The notes beneath the pieces are model-generated. The model did not search any database. It saw only the letters and a program-made list of their open reading frames with translations, and was not told the DNA's origin. A DNA stretch of 33,102 nt from Candidatus Methylomirabilota bacterium (GTDB lineage Bacteria; Methylomirabilota; Methylomirabilia; Methylomirabilales; Methylomirabilaceae), in assembly GCA_028870115.1 (NCBI GenBank), contig JAGWQH010000043.1, positions 1-33,102 of the forward strand, read 5' to 3'. Each line of letters starts with the position of its first letter. Position 1 is the stretch's first letter. Both the position numbers and the translations under genes were made by a program. Of this stretch, positions 24,045 to 31,631 are shown piece after piece.

Positions 24045-24614
24045 TTAGAACGTTCCCTCTAGCACGGATTCTGTCGACAGCACGATCTCCGGCAGCGCAA
24101 GGGGGGACATCACTTCTCCCGGTCCAACCGATCGGACCTCTTGGTAACCCGCCCCGGTGGGATCTCGATAGATTGCGATCGTCCGCTGGGCCAGGGTGAC
24201 GAGCCAGACCTCGGGGATCCCGGCCTGGGCGTACAGCGGCACCTTAACCTCGCGGTCGAACTCAGCCGAGGTCTCAGCCACCTCCACGACAAGCAGGATG
24301 GCCTCGGGGCTAGGATGGGCCCCGGCATAGAAGTCGGGTCGGGGTCTGGCCAGGACCAGGTCGGGCTGAAGCTCCGAATGGCGGCCCAGGTCAATCGGAT
24401 TCTGGACTCGGACGATGGCGGTCTCGCCCACTCGCTGGGAGAACAGCCGGTTCAGTCGATCGACACAGGCGGCATGGCGACTCCCAATTGGCGTCATCTC
24501 GATCAGCTCCCCCTCGACCAGCTCAACCCGGCTATCCTCTGTCAGGATGCGGGACTCAGCCATCCGACGAAACTCCTCCACCGTGAAACGATGCCTCACA
24601 AGCTGGACCGTCAT
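24045..24614 (-). CDS. Uma2-family (DUF820) PD-(D/E)XK nuclease-like protein
   Basis: The 189-residue protein is a full-length Uma2 member. It starts with MTVQLVRHRFTVEEFRRMAE, followed by VELVEGELIEMTPIGSRHA. The putative catalytic residues are D85 in LQPDLVLARP, E111 in LLVVEVAETS and K124 in REVKVPLYAQAG, then IPEVWLV. Members have a restriction-endonuclease fold, are abundant in cyanobacteria and mobile regions, and have no firm physiological role. AGGAGA stands 7 nt before the ATG at 24614. It lies between two glycosyltransferase genes in the same direction, with 3 nt to the next gene, yet has no obvious glycan role. It may be an insertion that became co-transcribed. Confidence 0.9.
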   Translation of the reverse strand: MTVQLVRHRFTVEEFRRMAESRILTEDSRVELVEGELIEMTPIGSRHAACVDRLNRLFSQRVGETAIVRVQNPIDLGRHSELQPDLVLARPRPDFYAGAHPSPEAILLVVEVAETSAEFDREVKVPLYAQAGIPEVWLVTLAQRTIAIYRDPTGAGYQEVRSVGPGEVMSPLALPEIVLSTESVLEGTF

Positions 24615-24682
24615 GCCGCGTCTCCTGCATTCACAAGATCATTCGCCTTCACGCTCTTCACCTTCCCCGGACGAAGCATGAG

Positions 24683-27217
24683 TCACTGTTGAGCATCCTT
24701 GAAGAAGTAAGTAAGCGAAGCCGGCATAAGATCAGTTCCAGAAAAGACCCATAGCACATGGGGTCCCTTGCTCAAGTGTTTGATCGAGAGAGTTGTTGAA
24801 AATCCTGAGGATTTCGCACGTAGATATTTGGGATTGTCCCGAGCAACGTCAGGCCTAGGAGCCTCTGACACACAGGATCCGAACTTTTCACCATCTATCC
24901 AGATATCCAGATACGCCTTGCGTCCATCAGGATGGAAGGCCCACCCTTTGACCACGAGTTGATCTTGCTCGACCAATTCGCCCATCTGAGGTGTCTCCAA
25001 CCAGACTATCGCTGTCTCCACATAAACATATGAAGCCCGACTCTCCTGCGTTGGAGTAAGTGCTTGTATCCCTGCTTTTTCCATAACAACCATATCATGG
25101 TACAACATTGGGCCTTGCCTGAGGTAAGCTGAGATCTGGAAGAAGCGGGACCATTCCCGCTCGATATAATTTCGTGAATGGTAGGTCGTTTGGTAGAAAT
25201 TAGGCAAGCCGTCTACCCCACCTTGCTTAACTACCCTCTTATAGACGAAGCCTTTCTTTTCGAGTTGCATGTAGTCCTCATCAGAAAGGTCTCCATACGC
25301 CTTGTAATCACCGTGAACGGTCAGAATCACAATGGCCCCCGGCTTGGCTATGCGCTGAAGCTCCTTGAGCCAAGCAAATTGATACCCCTCATCCAAGTGT
25401 GTGAGCACAGAGATCCCATAGATAAGGTCGAAGCTTTCATCTGGAAAGGGAAGCGGTGGTAAGGGATCGTTTTTCGTAAACTTGGCAAAGGGAATGTTCT
25501 TCTTGCACCAATCAATAGTTTCTTTGCTTATATCAGCTCCGTAAAGCTGGCAGGCAGGCACCAGATCTTCAAACCGCCGAAGAACACGAGCGCATCCGCA
25601 CCCGAAATCAAGGATGCTCTTCACATCATGGAGGTTCCTGCCGATCAAACGTAGTGCCCAGCGGATCTCTTCCGACACATTATAACCGCCGTACAAATAG
25701 CTCATTGATGTGGCCTTGGGGCCGCCAATCTGCTGCAGGAGGAAGTCCGGAGGGATCGGATAGCTTTTGCTATCGATGTGAAGTTTGAGCGTGTCGAGCA
25801 AAGAGGAAGCCTGTGCCGCTAGGGAGCACCTTAGTTTCTGTTCTTGCAACGGCTGCCGATGTGTGCTGTTCTTCTCCAAGGAAGCGTGCTGCTCTTCTCC
25901 AAGAAGGTTAGCGCTCACGCCGCGTCCAGCCCGGTCTTCTATAGGGGTTATCGTGGACGGCTCGCCCTGTAACAGCTTCGTATAGTCCGCCTCCAGAAAC
26001 AGCGCATCCCCCTCGATGCGGGGAGGCGGCGTGATGTGTCGACTGAAGGTTTCCAGCAGGCCGGGATCATCGGCCATCGCGCAAATCTTCTTTGCCAGGT
26101 CGTCGCTGTCCCCCATGCGAAAGGTCAAGCCGTTCACGCGATCTTGGACCATCTCCGCCATGCCCCCAAGGTCGGTGGCAATCACGGGGATTCCGAAGGC
26201 GTGGGCCGTGCTGATCACCAGCGGCGCGTTCTCGTACCAGATCGAAGGAACCACAATCACATCGATCTCCTCCAGGACCCGGGCGACGTCCTGGAAGTCG
26301 TATTCGCCACAGAACTCGATCCTCGGATCCCCGCCGGCCAGCGCCAGTAACGACTGGTAATAATCCCGCCTGTCGAAGTAACCGCCGTGAATTTTCAGCC
26401 GGATATGATCGGATGCAATCTTTTTAACAGCCTCCAACAAGGTATGGACACCCTTGTGCGGGAGGATGGTGCCCACAAAGCCAAAGGTGATGACGCCCTC
26501 TTGCGAGAGCCTGCCTTTCTTGACGAACTTGACCTTGCTGTAATCGAACCCGTGCCGGCGGTAGACAAAGCGGTCGGTATCCGATCCGTTCTGCTTGAAG
26601 ACATCAATCAAAAACTGCGAGGGCGAGATGACCGTATCCGCCAGCCGGAGAGCCTCTTGGGTGCGACGATATCGTTCGAGCAGGGCGTCTGTCCACCGGG
26701 CCTCGTAGCAGTGCCGCGCGCAATTCCTGCCCGAATCCGCTCCCTCGCACAGCGAGCCGTCCGGTCGCAGCAGCGTCGCTCGTGGACACAGCATCCAATA
26801 GTCCGTGAGGTGCGTAACGATCTTTAAGCCCCGGCGCTTCGCCGCGTGCAGTATGGGAAAGATCCGCATCAGGTGAGTGGTGTGGAGAATATCGAACGCC
26901 TGCTCGGCGAGCAATTGCTCGAATGCCGCTTCAAGCTGGGGATCTCTCAGCCGGAAGGAGAGGTCCGGCTCCACGGTCCCCCCCTGAAAATCGTTGTGTC
27001 GCCACGCGACGACCGGGACTCTTTCAAAGTAGTATGGTTTGCACAGGATATCCGCATGAAAAGGTTGCATGCCATCGGCGCTCAGATGATCGTAGGTAAG
27101 CACCATGGCGTAATGGCCCATCCGTTGCAACTGCTTGACCAACTCGAGCGTATACCGCTCTGTTCCTGTATAGTAGGCAGGGAGAAATTGGTGGCAGGCG
27201 TAAAGTATTCTCATCAT
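24683..27217 (-). CDS. Three-part protein: GT4 glycosyltransferase, SAM methyltransferase, C-terminal beta domain
   Basis: The 844-residue protein begins MMRILYACHQFLPAYYTGTE. Residues 1-415 form a GT4 enzyme, with VGTILPHKGVHTLLEAV at 248-264, WYENAPLVISTAHAFGIPVI around E329, and GGMAEMVQD. A charged linker (416-470) leads to a class I methyltransferase (about 500-715), with ILDFGCGCARVLRRF, GADIS, FDLIYGISVLTHL and IVILTVHGDY. Residues 745-840 form a small beta-domain, with VVKGWAFHPDG, DIWIDGEKFGS, RPDVARDNP and SSGFSTTLS, often attached to bacterial glycosyltransferases. It could add and methylate a chain-terminal sugar. The start ATGATG overlaps the upstream stop. The methyltransferase half reads as noticeably more A/T-rich than the GT4 half. 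Confidence 0.9.
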   Translation of the reverse strand: MMRILYACHQFLPAYYTGTERYTLELVKQLQRMGHYAMVLTYDHLSADGMQPFHADILCKPYYFERVPVVAWRHNDFQGGTVEPDLSFRLRDPQLEAAFEQLLAEQAFDILHTTHLMRIFPILHAAKRRGLKIVTHLTDYWMLCPRATLLRPDGSLCEGADSGRNCARHCYEARWTDALLERYRRTQEALRLADTVISPSQFLIDVFKQNGSDTDRFVYRRHGFDYSKVKFVKKGRLSQEGVITFGFVGTILPHKGVHTLLEAVKKIASDHIRLKIHGGYFDRRDYYQSLLALAGGDPRIEFCGEYDFQDVARVLEEIDVIVVPSIWYENAPLVISTAHAFGIPVIATDLGGMAEMVQDRVNGLTFRMGDSDDLAKKICAMADDPGLLETFSRHITPPPRIEGDALFLEADYTKLLQGEPSTITPIEDRAGRGVSANLLGEEQHASLEKNSTHRQPLQEQKLRCSLAAQASSLLDTLKLHIDSKSYPIPPDFLLQQIGGPKATSMSYLYGGYNVSEEIRWALRLIGRNLHDVKSILDFGCGCARVLRRFEDLVPACQLYGADISKETIDWCKKNIPFAKFTKNDPLPPLPFPDESFDLIYGISVLTHLDEGYQFAWLKELQRIAKPGAIVILTVHGDYKAYGDLSDEDYMQLEKKGFVYKRVVKQGGVDGLPNFYQTTYHSRNYIEREWSRFFQISAYLRQGPMLYHDMVVMEKAGIQALTPTQESRASYVYVETAIVWLETPQMGELVEQDQLVVKGWAFHPDGRKAYLDIWIDGEKFGSCVSEAPRPDVARDNPKYLRAKSSGFSTTLSIKHLSKGPHVLWVFSGTDLMPASLTYFFKDAQQ

Positions 27218-30200
27218 TTGATACCATAAGATATCATTTCATTTATTTTCTCAGCATTATCTGAAGTTATCCCATTCTGAACCATACCGGCATAATAATC
27301 TCCAACATCCGCTCCCACCACCATTGCATATATCTTGTAAGCGAAGTCCAACATATCTTCAGCGCTGAGCGAAGAGTATCTTGCCGACAGGTAACTCGTG
27401 ATGTAATTCTTAATCGCCCCTTCGACAGTATCCCAAATGGGGTTACCGGACGGCGTCTGAAATTCCATCATTCCATCCAGTCGACTGAAGAGCCGGTCCA
27501 GTGTGACCTCACCCACAGCGAGACGCTCTCCCCCCTGGCGGTATGCGACGAAGAAATCCCGCAACTGCTCCGAAAACGCCTGGGGCTCGTACAGGGCCGA
27601 GCGTGAAACAGACCGGCCAAACGCATTGAGCGTCCCATAGACATCCTTGGCGCATGACAAGAGTTGATCGATGGTGTCGATCCCCATCAACTGCCACTTG
27701 AGCGGGTCTGCATTCTTAAAGAAACCCAACTGAGTAATGGTATCGACATAATACTTGGACAGGTGATAGAAGGCCGACCGGTTGTGGGAATGGCACACCG
27801 CCCGATCCCCCAGGAAACCGATCTTATGACCTGCCTTCAGGCAGCGAATGCCGTACTCAAGATCTTCCGCAAAGGCCATCTGCCGGTACTGCAGTTGGTC
27901 CCAAATCGACTTACGATGCATCGAGCAGACGTCATCCAGACCGGCAGCGCGCCGAATGTCCTGGGGGGGCATGTCGTCGATCCTTCCGAGATCGTCGATG
28001 TGGCTGATCCCCGTATCCAGGCCGACATACTGAAAGTGGATCCAGTTCTGCCAGCACGCAAAGAGATCCGCGTCGGAGCGGGGGATTTGACGCGCGCTGA
28101 CCGCTGCGAGCGCGAGGTCGGATAAGAGCATCCTCGCCATCTCATAGTAGAGGTCGTCGCTTGCGGGTATGGCATCTTGCGTTGTGAACACCACCAACTC
28201 CCCCGAGGCGCGCTCGCCGCCGTAGTTGCGGGTTCCTCCGTGATTAAACTGCTCCGGGGGGATGGAAAAGATGTGCGCGCCGTAGCTCTTCGCAATCGTC
28301 ACGGTCTCATCGGCGGACCCTGAATCGACCACCACGATCTCCAGCTCCCTGAGACCCTTCTGTTGAGTGATCGCGCGCAGACAGCTTTCAAAATCCTCAG
28401 CGACCCCGTTCTTGGTCGGGATCACGACCGACACTTTCGCGGGGATCTCCACCGGCCTGACAAGGCGGGGAATCGGGATCCGCACGGGGGCGAGCGGCCT
28501 CTCCTCCGGTTTGGCGAGGGTGGCCCTCGGGATCCGCACGGGGGCGAGCGGCCTCTCCGTAAGGGCGGTCTCCTCGGAGACCACGCGCATCACACGGCTT
28601 AGGACGCCCCAAACCCCAAACTGCCTGAGAGACTCCATGGCCAGGCGCCGGATCTCGCCAAGCGGCTTACGAGAGAGAACCATCAGGTCGCCCCAGATCG
28701 CCGAGGCGAAATCTGCCGATGCTCCCGGCGCCACAGAGGCGGACAGGGTGAGCTCCACCTCCCGGTCGGCGACCCGATGAAGGGGCATCCGCAATTGCAG
28801 CCACCGCCTGTGGTGAGGAAAGCGAGTCGGATGGCTCCACCGCTTCCGAGTCAGCGATCGACCGTTGTCGCGGGACGACACGGAGACCGTGAACTCGACG
28901 CCGCTCGGGTTTCGCCCCCACACCTCCGGCAGAAGCGCCACACAGGCCCGGAACACTGCTCGCGGCGGCACCGTGAGCCGATAGGTTACCCGTGACGGCG
29001 GATGCACCAGGAACGCGTCTTTCGCCTGATGCCCGATCCGTACCGCGGGGATCCAACGAACAGCCTCTTCGAGAGAATGGGCACCCGAATGCTCAACCTC
29101 CGTGGGGGTCATGAAGCGGAACGGATGAACGGTATAGGCGGTGCGATACCATAGCTCCCGAAGGACCTGGAACCCACGCGCCCCTTTCCGCCACAGACCT
29201 CGTGGTCCTTCGCCGAGGGCGTACAACCCCGCGTGAATCCGCCGGAACGGCGCCGTCAGTCTCCAGCTTAGCGAGTTGAGCAGCATCTCCAGATGGTGCC
29301 GAAGCCGCCCCGCCTCCGCTTCCAGCGCCGCCTTCGCCGTCTGGAGCTGCTGCGCCTGATGCCGCTGCTCCGCCACCTGGGTCGAGAGCGCCTGGACCGC
29401 CTGATCTCGCTCCGCCACCTGGGTCGAGAGCGCCTGGACCGCCTGATCTCGCTCGGCCACCTGGGTCGAGAGCGCCTGGACCGCCTGATCTCGCTCGGCC
29501 ACCTGCGCCTCCAAGGTCTGAAGCCGTTGCTCCAGCTCCGGCCCCTGAGTCCGCAGGCTCTGTGTCTCCGCTTGCGCGGTTGATGCATACAGGCTGAAGC
29601 GATCAATCGCCTCTTGAAGCGCCCGATCTTCATCCCCCCGTATGCCGCGGGCCTCTTGCGACAGGCGGACGTAGAGGCGCAGGGCCAGATACAGCGCCTT
29701 CGCGGGAAAGGCGAGCGCGGACTCATCCATGGCATCGATGAGGACGGTGCGGTGGTGGTGGAGCGCGTCATCAACGAACGCTTTCACCGCGGCGCGGATC
29801 TCGGCCTGTTCGGCCAGCTCCGGTCGCCCCAGGAAGCGAGCCACCCGCGCCAGCTCCTCCGGCCAGCGCTCCATCATATCCTCATAGATGAGAAACAGCC
29901 GGGCCGCGCCGGCGGTGTGGTCCAGGGCGGACTGCACATGCGCCAGCCACAGATTCACGCCCTTCTCAAACGGGAAGCCGTCCCGCCGATGAAGCGAACG
30001 CGCCACATCCACAGGATTGCGTAAGCAGATGACGTACGCCATGGGCGGCAGCAGCCGCTGCCAGAACGGCAGGGTCAAACAGGTCCGCGGATCCTTCCAC
30101 CCCCACAGCGGCGCACCGCCAAAGTCGCGCCGGATGAGCGCCCGCGTTCGTTGTCGTAACTCCGCAAGCGCGGGCATGTTCTCCCAGCCTGGAAGGAAAG

Positions 30201-30420
30201 CCGGCGGTTCATGCCAGCTTCCGCCAAGCGTCGAAAGAAGTTCGTCATTGAGATCCGTAAGCTGTTGATGCTCCCAGTACCCCTTGGCATTATCTTGGCT
30301 GGGCGGCATGAGATGCGCCTCAGGCCCCAGGTACACCCCCAGCAGGTTCAGGATCCTCATAATGAGTGAGGTTCCGCTCCGGTGCATGCCGAGCACGCAC
30401 ATGATCTTTGATTGGTGCAT
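27214..30420 (-). CDS. Sulfotransferase, coiled coil, beta domain and GT2 glycosyltransferase in one polypeptide
   Basis: The 1068-residue protein starts with a sulfotransferase domain (about 1-250). Its PAPS loop is VLGMHRSGTSLI, with ICLRNPVDVARSLHRR as the 3'-phosphate site. Residues 283-380 form a coiled coil containing three exact 14-residue repeats (VAERDQAVQALSTQ). Residues 460-585 look like a beta-sandwich. A linker (620-650) repeats ERPLAPVRIP. Residues 661-900 are a GT2 domain, with VSVVIPTKNG, IVVVDSGSADET, FTTQDAIP and FAEDLEYGIRCL, then a helical C-terminus. It could transfer a sugar and sulfate the glycan. AAGGAG lies 10 nt before the ATG. As the first gene of the 30.4-17.6 kb operon it may set its composition. 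Confidence 0.9.
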   Translation of the reverse strand: MHQSKIMCVLGMHRSGTSLIMRILNLLGVYLGPEAHLMPPSQDNAKGYWEHQQLTDLNDELLSTLGGSWHEPPAFLPGWENMPALAELRQRTRALIRRDFGGAPLWGWKDPRTCLTLPFWQRLLPPMAYVICLRNPVDVARSLHRRDGFPFEKGVNLWLAHVQSALDHTAGAARLFLIYEDMMERWPEELARVARFLGRPELAEQAEIRAAVKAFVDDALHHHRTVLIDAMDESALAFPAKALYLALRLYVRLSQEARGIRGDEDRALQEAIDRFSLYASTAQAETQSLRTQGPELEQRLQTLEAQVAERDQAVQALSTQVAERDQAVQALSTQVAERDQAVQALSTQVAEQRHQAQQLQTAKAALEAEAGRLRHHLEMLLNSLSWRLTAPFRRIHAGLYALGEGPRGLWRKGARGFQVLRELWYRTAYTVHPFRFMTPTEVEHSGAHSLEEAVRWIPAVRIGHQAKDAFLVHPPSRVTYRLTVPPRAVFRACVALLPEVWGRNPSGVEFTVSVSSRDNGRSLTRKRWSHPTRFPHHRRWLQLRMPLHRVADREVELTLSASVAPGASADFASAIWGDLMVLSRKPLGEIRRLAMESLRQFGVWGVLSRVMRVVSEETALTERPLAPVRIPRATLAKPEERPLAPVRIPIPRLVRPVEIPAKVSVVIPTKNGVAEDFESCLRAITQQKGLRELEIVVVDSGSADETVTIAKSYGAHIFSIPPEQFNHGGTRNYGGERASGELVVFTTQDAIPASDDLYYEMARMLLSDLALAAVSARQIPRSDADLFACWQNWIHFQYVGLDTGISHIDDLGRIDDMPPQDIRRAAGLDDVCSMHRKSIWDQLQYRQMAFAEDLEYGIRCLKAGHKIGFLGDRAVCHSHNRSAFYHLSKYYVDTITQLGFFKNADPLKWQLMGIDTIDQLLSCAKDVYGTLNAFGRSVSRSALYEPQAFSEQLRDFFVAYRQGGERLAVGEVTLDRLFSRLDGMMEFQTPSGNPIWDTVEGAIKNYITSYLSARYSSLSAEDMLDFAYKIYAMVVGADVGDYYAGMVQNGITSDNAEKINEMISYGIK
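29377..29502 (-). repeat. Three tandem 42-bp repeats in the coiled-coil region
   Basis: Three adjacent 42-bp units encode residues 307-348 as VAERDQAVQALSTQ three times. They are almost identical at DNA level, differing for example at the GCG/GCC-type third base of one unit. A fourth, diverged start (VAEQRHQ) follows. The unit is two heptads, so copy-number change would keep both frame and coiled-coil phase. Confidence 0.93.
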
Positions 30421-30719
30421 CAGTACGCTGCTCCTTAAGGGCTTACCGCGGCTCCGTCCGGCTCATGGCCACGAAGGACCTGGCGATCTAAGAAGATATA
30501 AGGCAAAATTGCGGTGACCAAGAACGGCGACAATAAGAATTAAGAATAAGAAGAAGATGCGCTTCGCCTCCGATGTAACCCCTTTTCTACTACAGGCTCA
30601 ACGGCTTGTCAATTCCTGAGCGGACCCGCTGAAGGTCAGCTTTTGCGCTTGACACGCTGCCGGGCCTTCCGATATAAAGACGTGGTCTGTGCATACGGTA
30701 AACCAAGGAGGAAGGATTG
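30421..30719. other. Divergent intergenic region
   Basis: These 299 bases separate the minus-strand glycan operon from the plus-strand lipoprotein gene. The part near 30473-30590 is A/T-rich. The plus-strand promoter is at 30649-30678. On the minus strand a TATATC (near 30497) is the best -10 I see, without a matching -35, so the operon promoter cannot be placed with confidence. Confidence 0.5.
30649..30678 (+). promoter_or_regulatory. Candidate promoter of the TPR lipoprotein gene
   Basis: TTGACA at 30649-30654 and TATAAA at 30673-30678 are separated by 18 bp. The predicted start near 30685 gives a leader of about 35 nt with AAGGAGG before the ATG at 30720. Confidence 0.68.
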
Positions 30720-31421
30720 ATGGGAAATACGCGAGGACACACGACGAAATGGCTCCGGCGTCTCGCGCCGCTGCTGGGTGTGCTGATCCTTGGGGCCTGC
30801 GCCGCGACCCCGACAAAGCCCGCCGCGCCGCCTGCGCCGGCGCCGACAGCATGGGAGGAAGCGCGCGGCTTCTTTGAGGTCGGCATGGGGCGGTTGCGCA
30901 ACAACGACGCGGACGGCGCGATCGCCGCCTTCACCAAGGCCGTGGAACTCAACCCCAAGCTGAGCCTGGCCTATTACAGTCGGGCCAACGCCCGGCACCG
31001 ACAGGGGGATGACGCCGGGGCGATCGCCGACTTGACCAGGGCCATAGAGGCGGAACCCACGCTGGAGGACGCCTACCGCCTCCGTGGCCACCTGCGCGCC
31101 AAGACGGGGGATGACGCCGGGGCGATCGCCGACTTGACCAGGGCCGTGAAGCTCAACCCCGAAGAGCTGCTCGCGTTCCTGGAGCGAGGCCGCCTGCGCG
31201 CCAAGACGGGGGATGACGCCGGGGCGATCGCCGACTTCACGACCGCGATCGAACTGGACCCCTCCGAGGTCACCGCCTTCGTGCAGCGGGGTCTGCTCCG
31301 CGCCAGGACGGGGGACAAGGCCGGGGCCATCAAGGATCTTCGGGCGGCGCTGGCGTTGGGTATCCCCTCTCCGGAGCATCAGGCTGCCGCCCGAACCACG
31401 CTCCAGGAGTTGGAACGGTAA
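30720..31421 (+). CDS. TPR-repeat lipoprotein
   Basis: The 233-residue protein has a lipoprotein signal: basic start, hydrophobic LLGVLILGAC with the lipobox Cys at residue 27, then an Ala/Pro-rich linker. It should be lipid-anchored in the periplasm, probably at the outer membrane because no Asp follows the Cys. Four to five TPRs of 34 residues follow (for example AIAAFTKAVELNPKLSLAYY), with the repeated core GDDAGAIADLTRA. TPRs mediate protein contacts, often in outer-membrane assembly or polysaccharide export. The ATG at 30720 is preceded by AAGGAGG; a TTG immediately upstream is less likely. The repeats are nearly identical at DNA level over 102-bp units. Confidence 0.88.
   Translation: MGNTRGHTTKWLRRLAPLLGVLILGACAATPTKPAAPPAPAPTAWEEARGFFEVGMGRLRNNDADGAIAAFTKAVELNPKLSLAYYSRANARHRQGDDAGAIADLTRAIEAEPTLEDAYRLRGHLRAKTGDDAGAIADLTRAVKLNPEELLAFLERGRLRAKTGDDAGAIADFTTAIELDPSEVTAFVQRGLLRARTGDKAGAIKDLRAALALGIPSPEHQAAARTTLQELER
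31004..31240 (+). repeat. 102-bp TPR-coding repeats
   Basis: Units begin near 31004, 31106 and 31208. Positions 31091-31135 and 31193-31237 are identical over 45 nt. The period of 102 bp equals one 34-residue TPR. Confidence 0.92.
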
Positions 31422-31436
31422 CGCCGAAGATTTCAC

Positions 31437-31466
31437 TTGACAATTGATAGGGCTGTCCAATACACT
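31437..31466 (+). promoter_or_regulatory. Candidate promoter of the beta-helix protein gene
   Basis: TTGACA at 31437-31442 and TACACT at 31461-31466 are separated by 18 bp. The predicted start near 31473 gives a leader of about 160 nt before the ATG at 31632. Confidence 0.58.
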
Positions 31467-31514
31467 TCGCCGAAACAAGCGATGATTCGTTAACCGTAAG
31501 CATCGGGGGGGGCG

Positions 31515-31611
31515 GAAGGAGGTGAGCGGCAGAGCAGACGAACCGGTCGTCAACAGGAGAGTGGAAGCCGTTTCCTAGAAGTGAACCTACCCCGGAGGTG
31601 GTGCCTCCGGG
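31515..31611 (+). promoter_or_regulatory. Structured 5' leader: GGAGGTG element and GC-rich hairpin
   Basis: GAAGGAGGTG at 31515-31524, followed by CAGA and CGAACC, resembles the leader at 15617-15646 on the other strand. It lies about 109 nt before the true start. Further on, CCCGGAGG (31591-31598) and CCTCCGGG (31604-31611) form a perfect 8-bp stem with a 5-nt loop 20 nt before the start. The hairpin sequesters a second GGAGG. Function unknown. Confidence 0.4.
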
Positions 31612-31631
31612 CGAAGAAAGGAGCACACCTG

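Noticed and set aside
30636-31553. A 305-codon open frame on the minus strand opposite the TPR gene
   Set aside because: It is the antisense of the TPR repeats (its own repeats mirror them), has no ribosome site, and the plus-strand frame has a lipobox, promoter and strong Shine-Dalgarno.
31473-31631. Cyclic-di-GMP (GEMM) or cobalamin riboswitch in the beta-helix leader
   Set aside because: The conserved GEMM core and receptor helices and the cobalamin box are absent; only the GGAGGTG element and one simple hairpin are visible.
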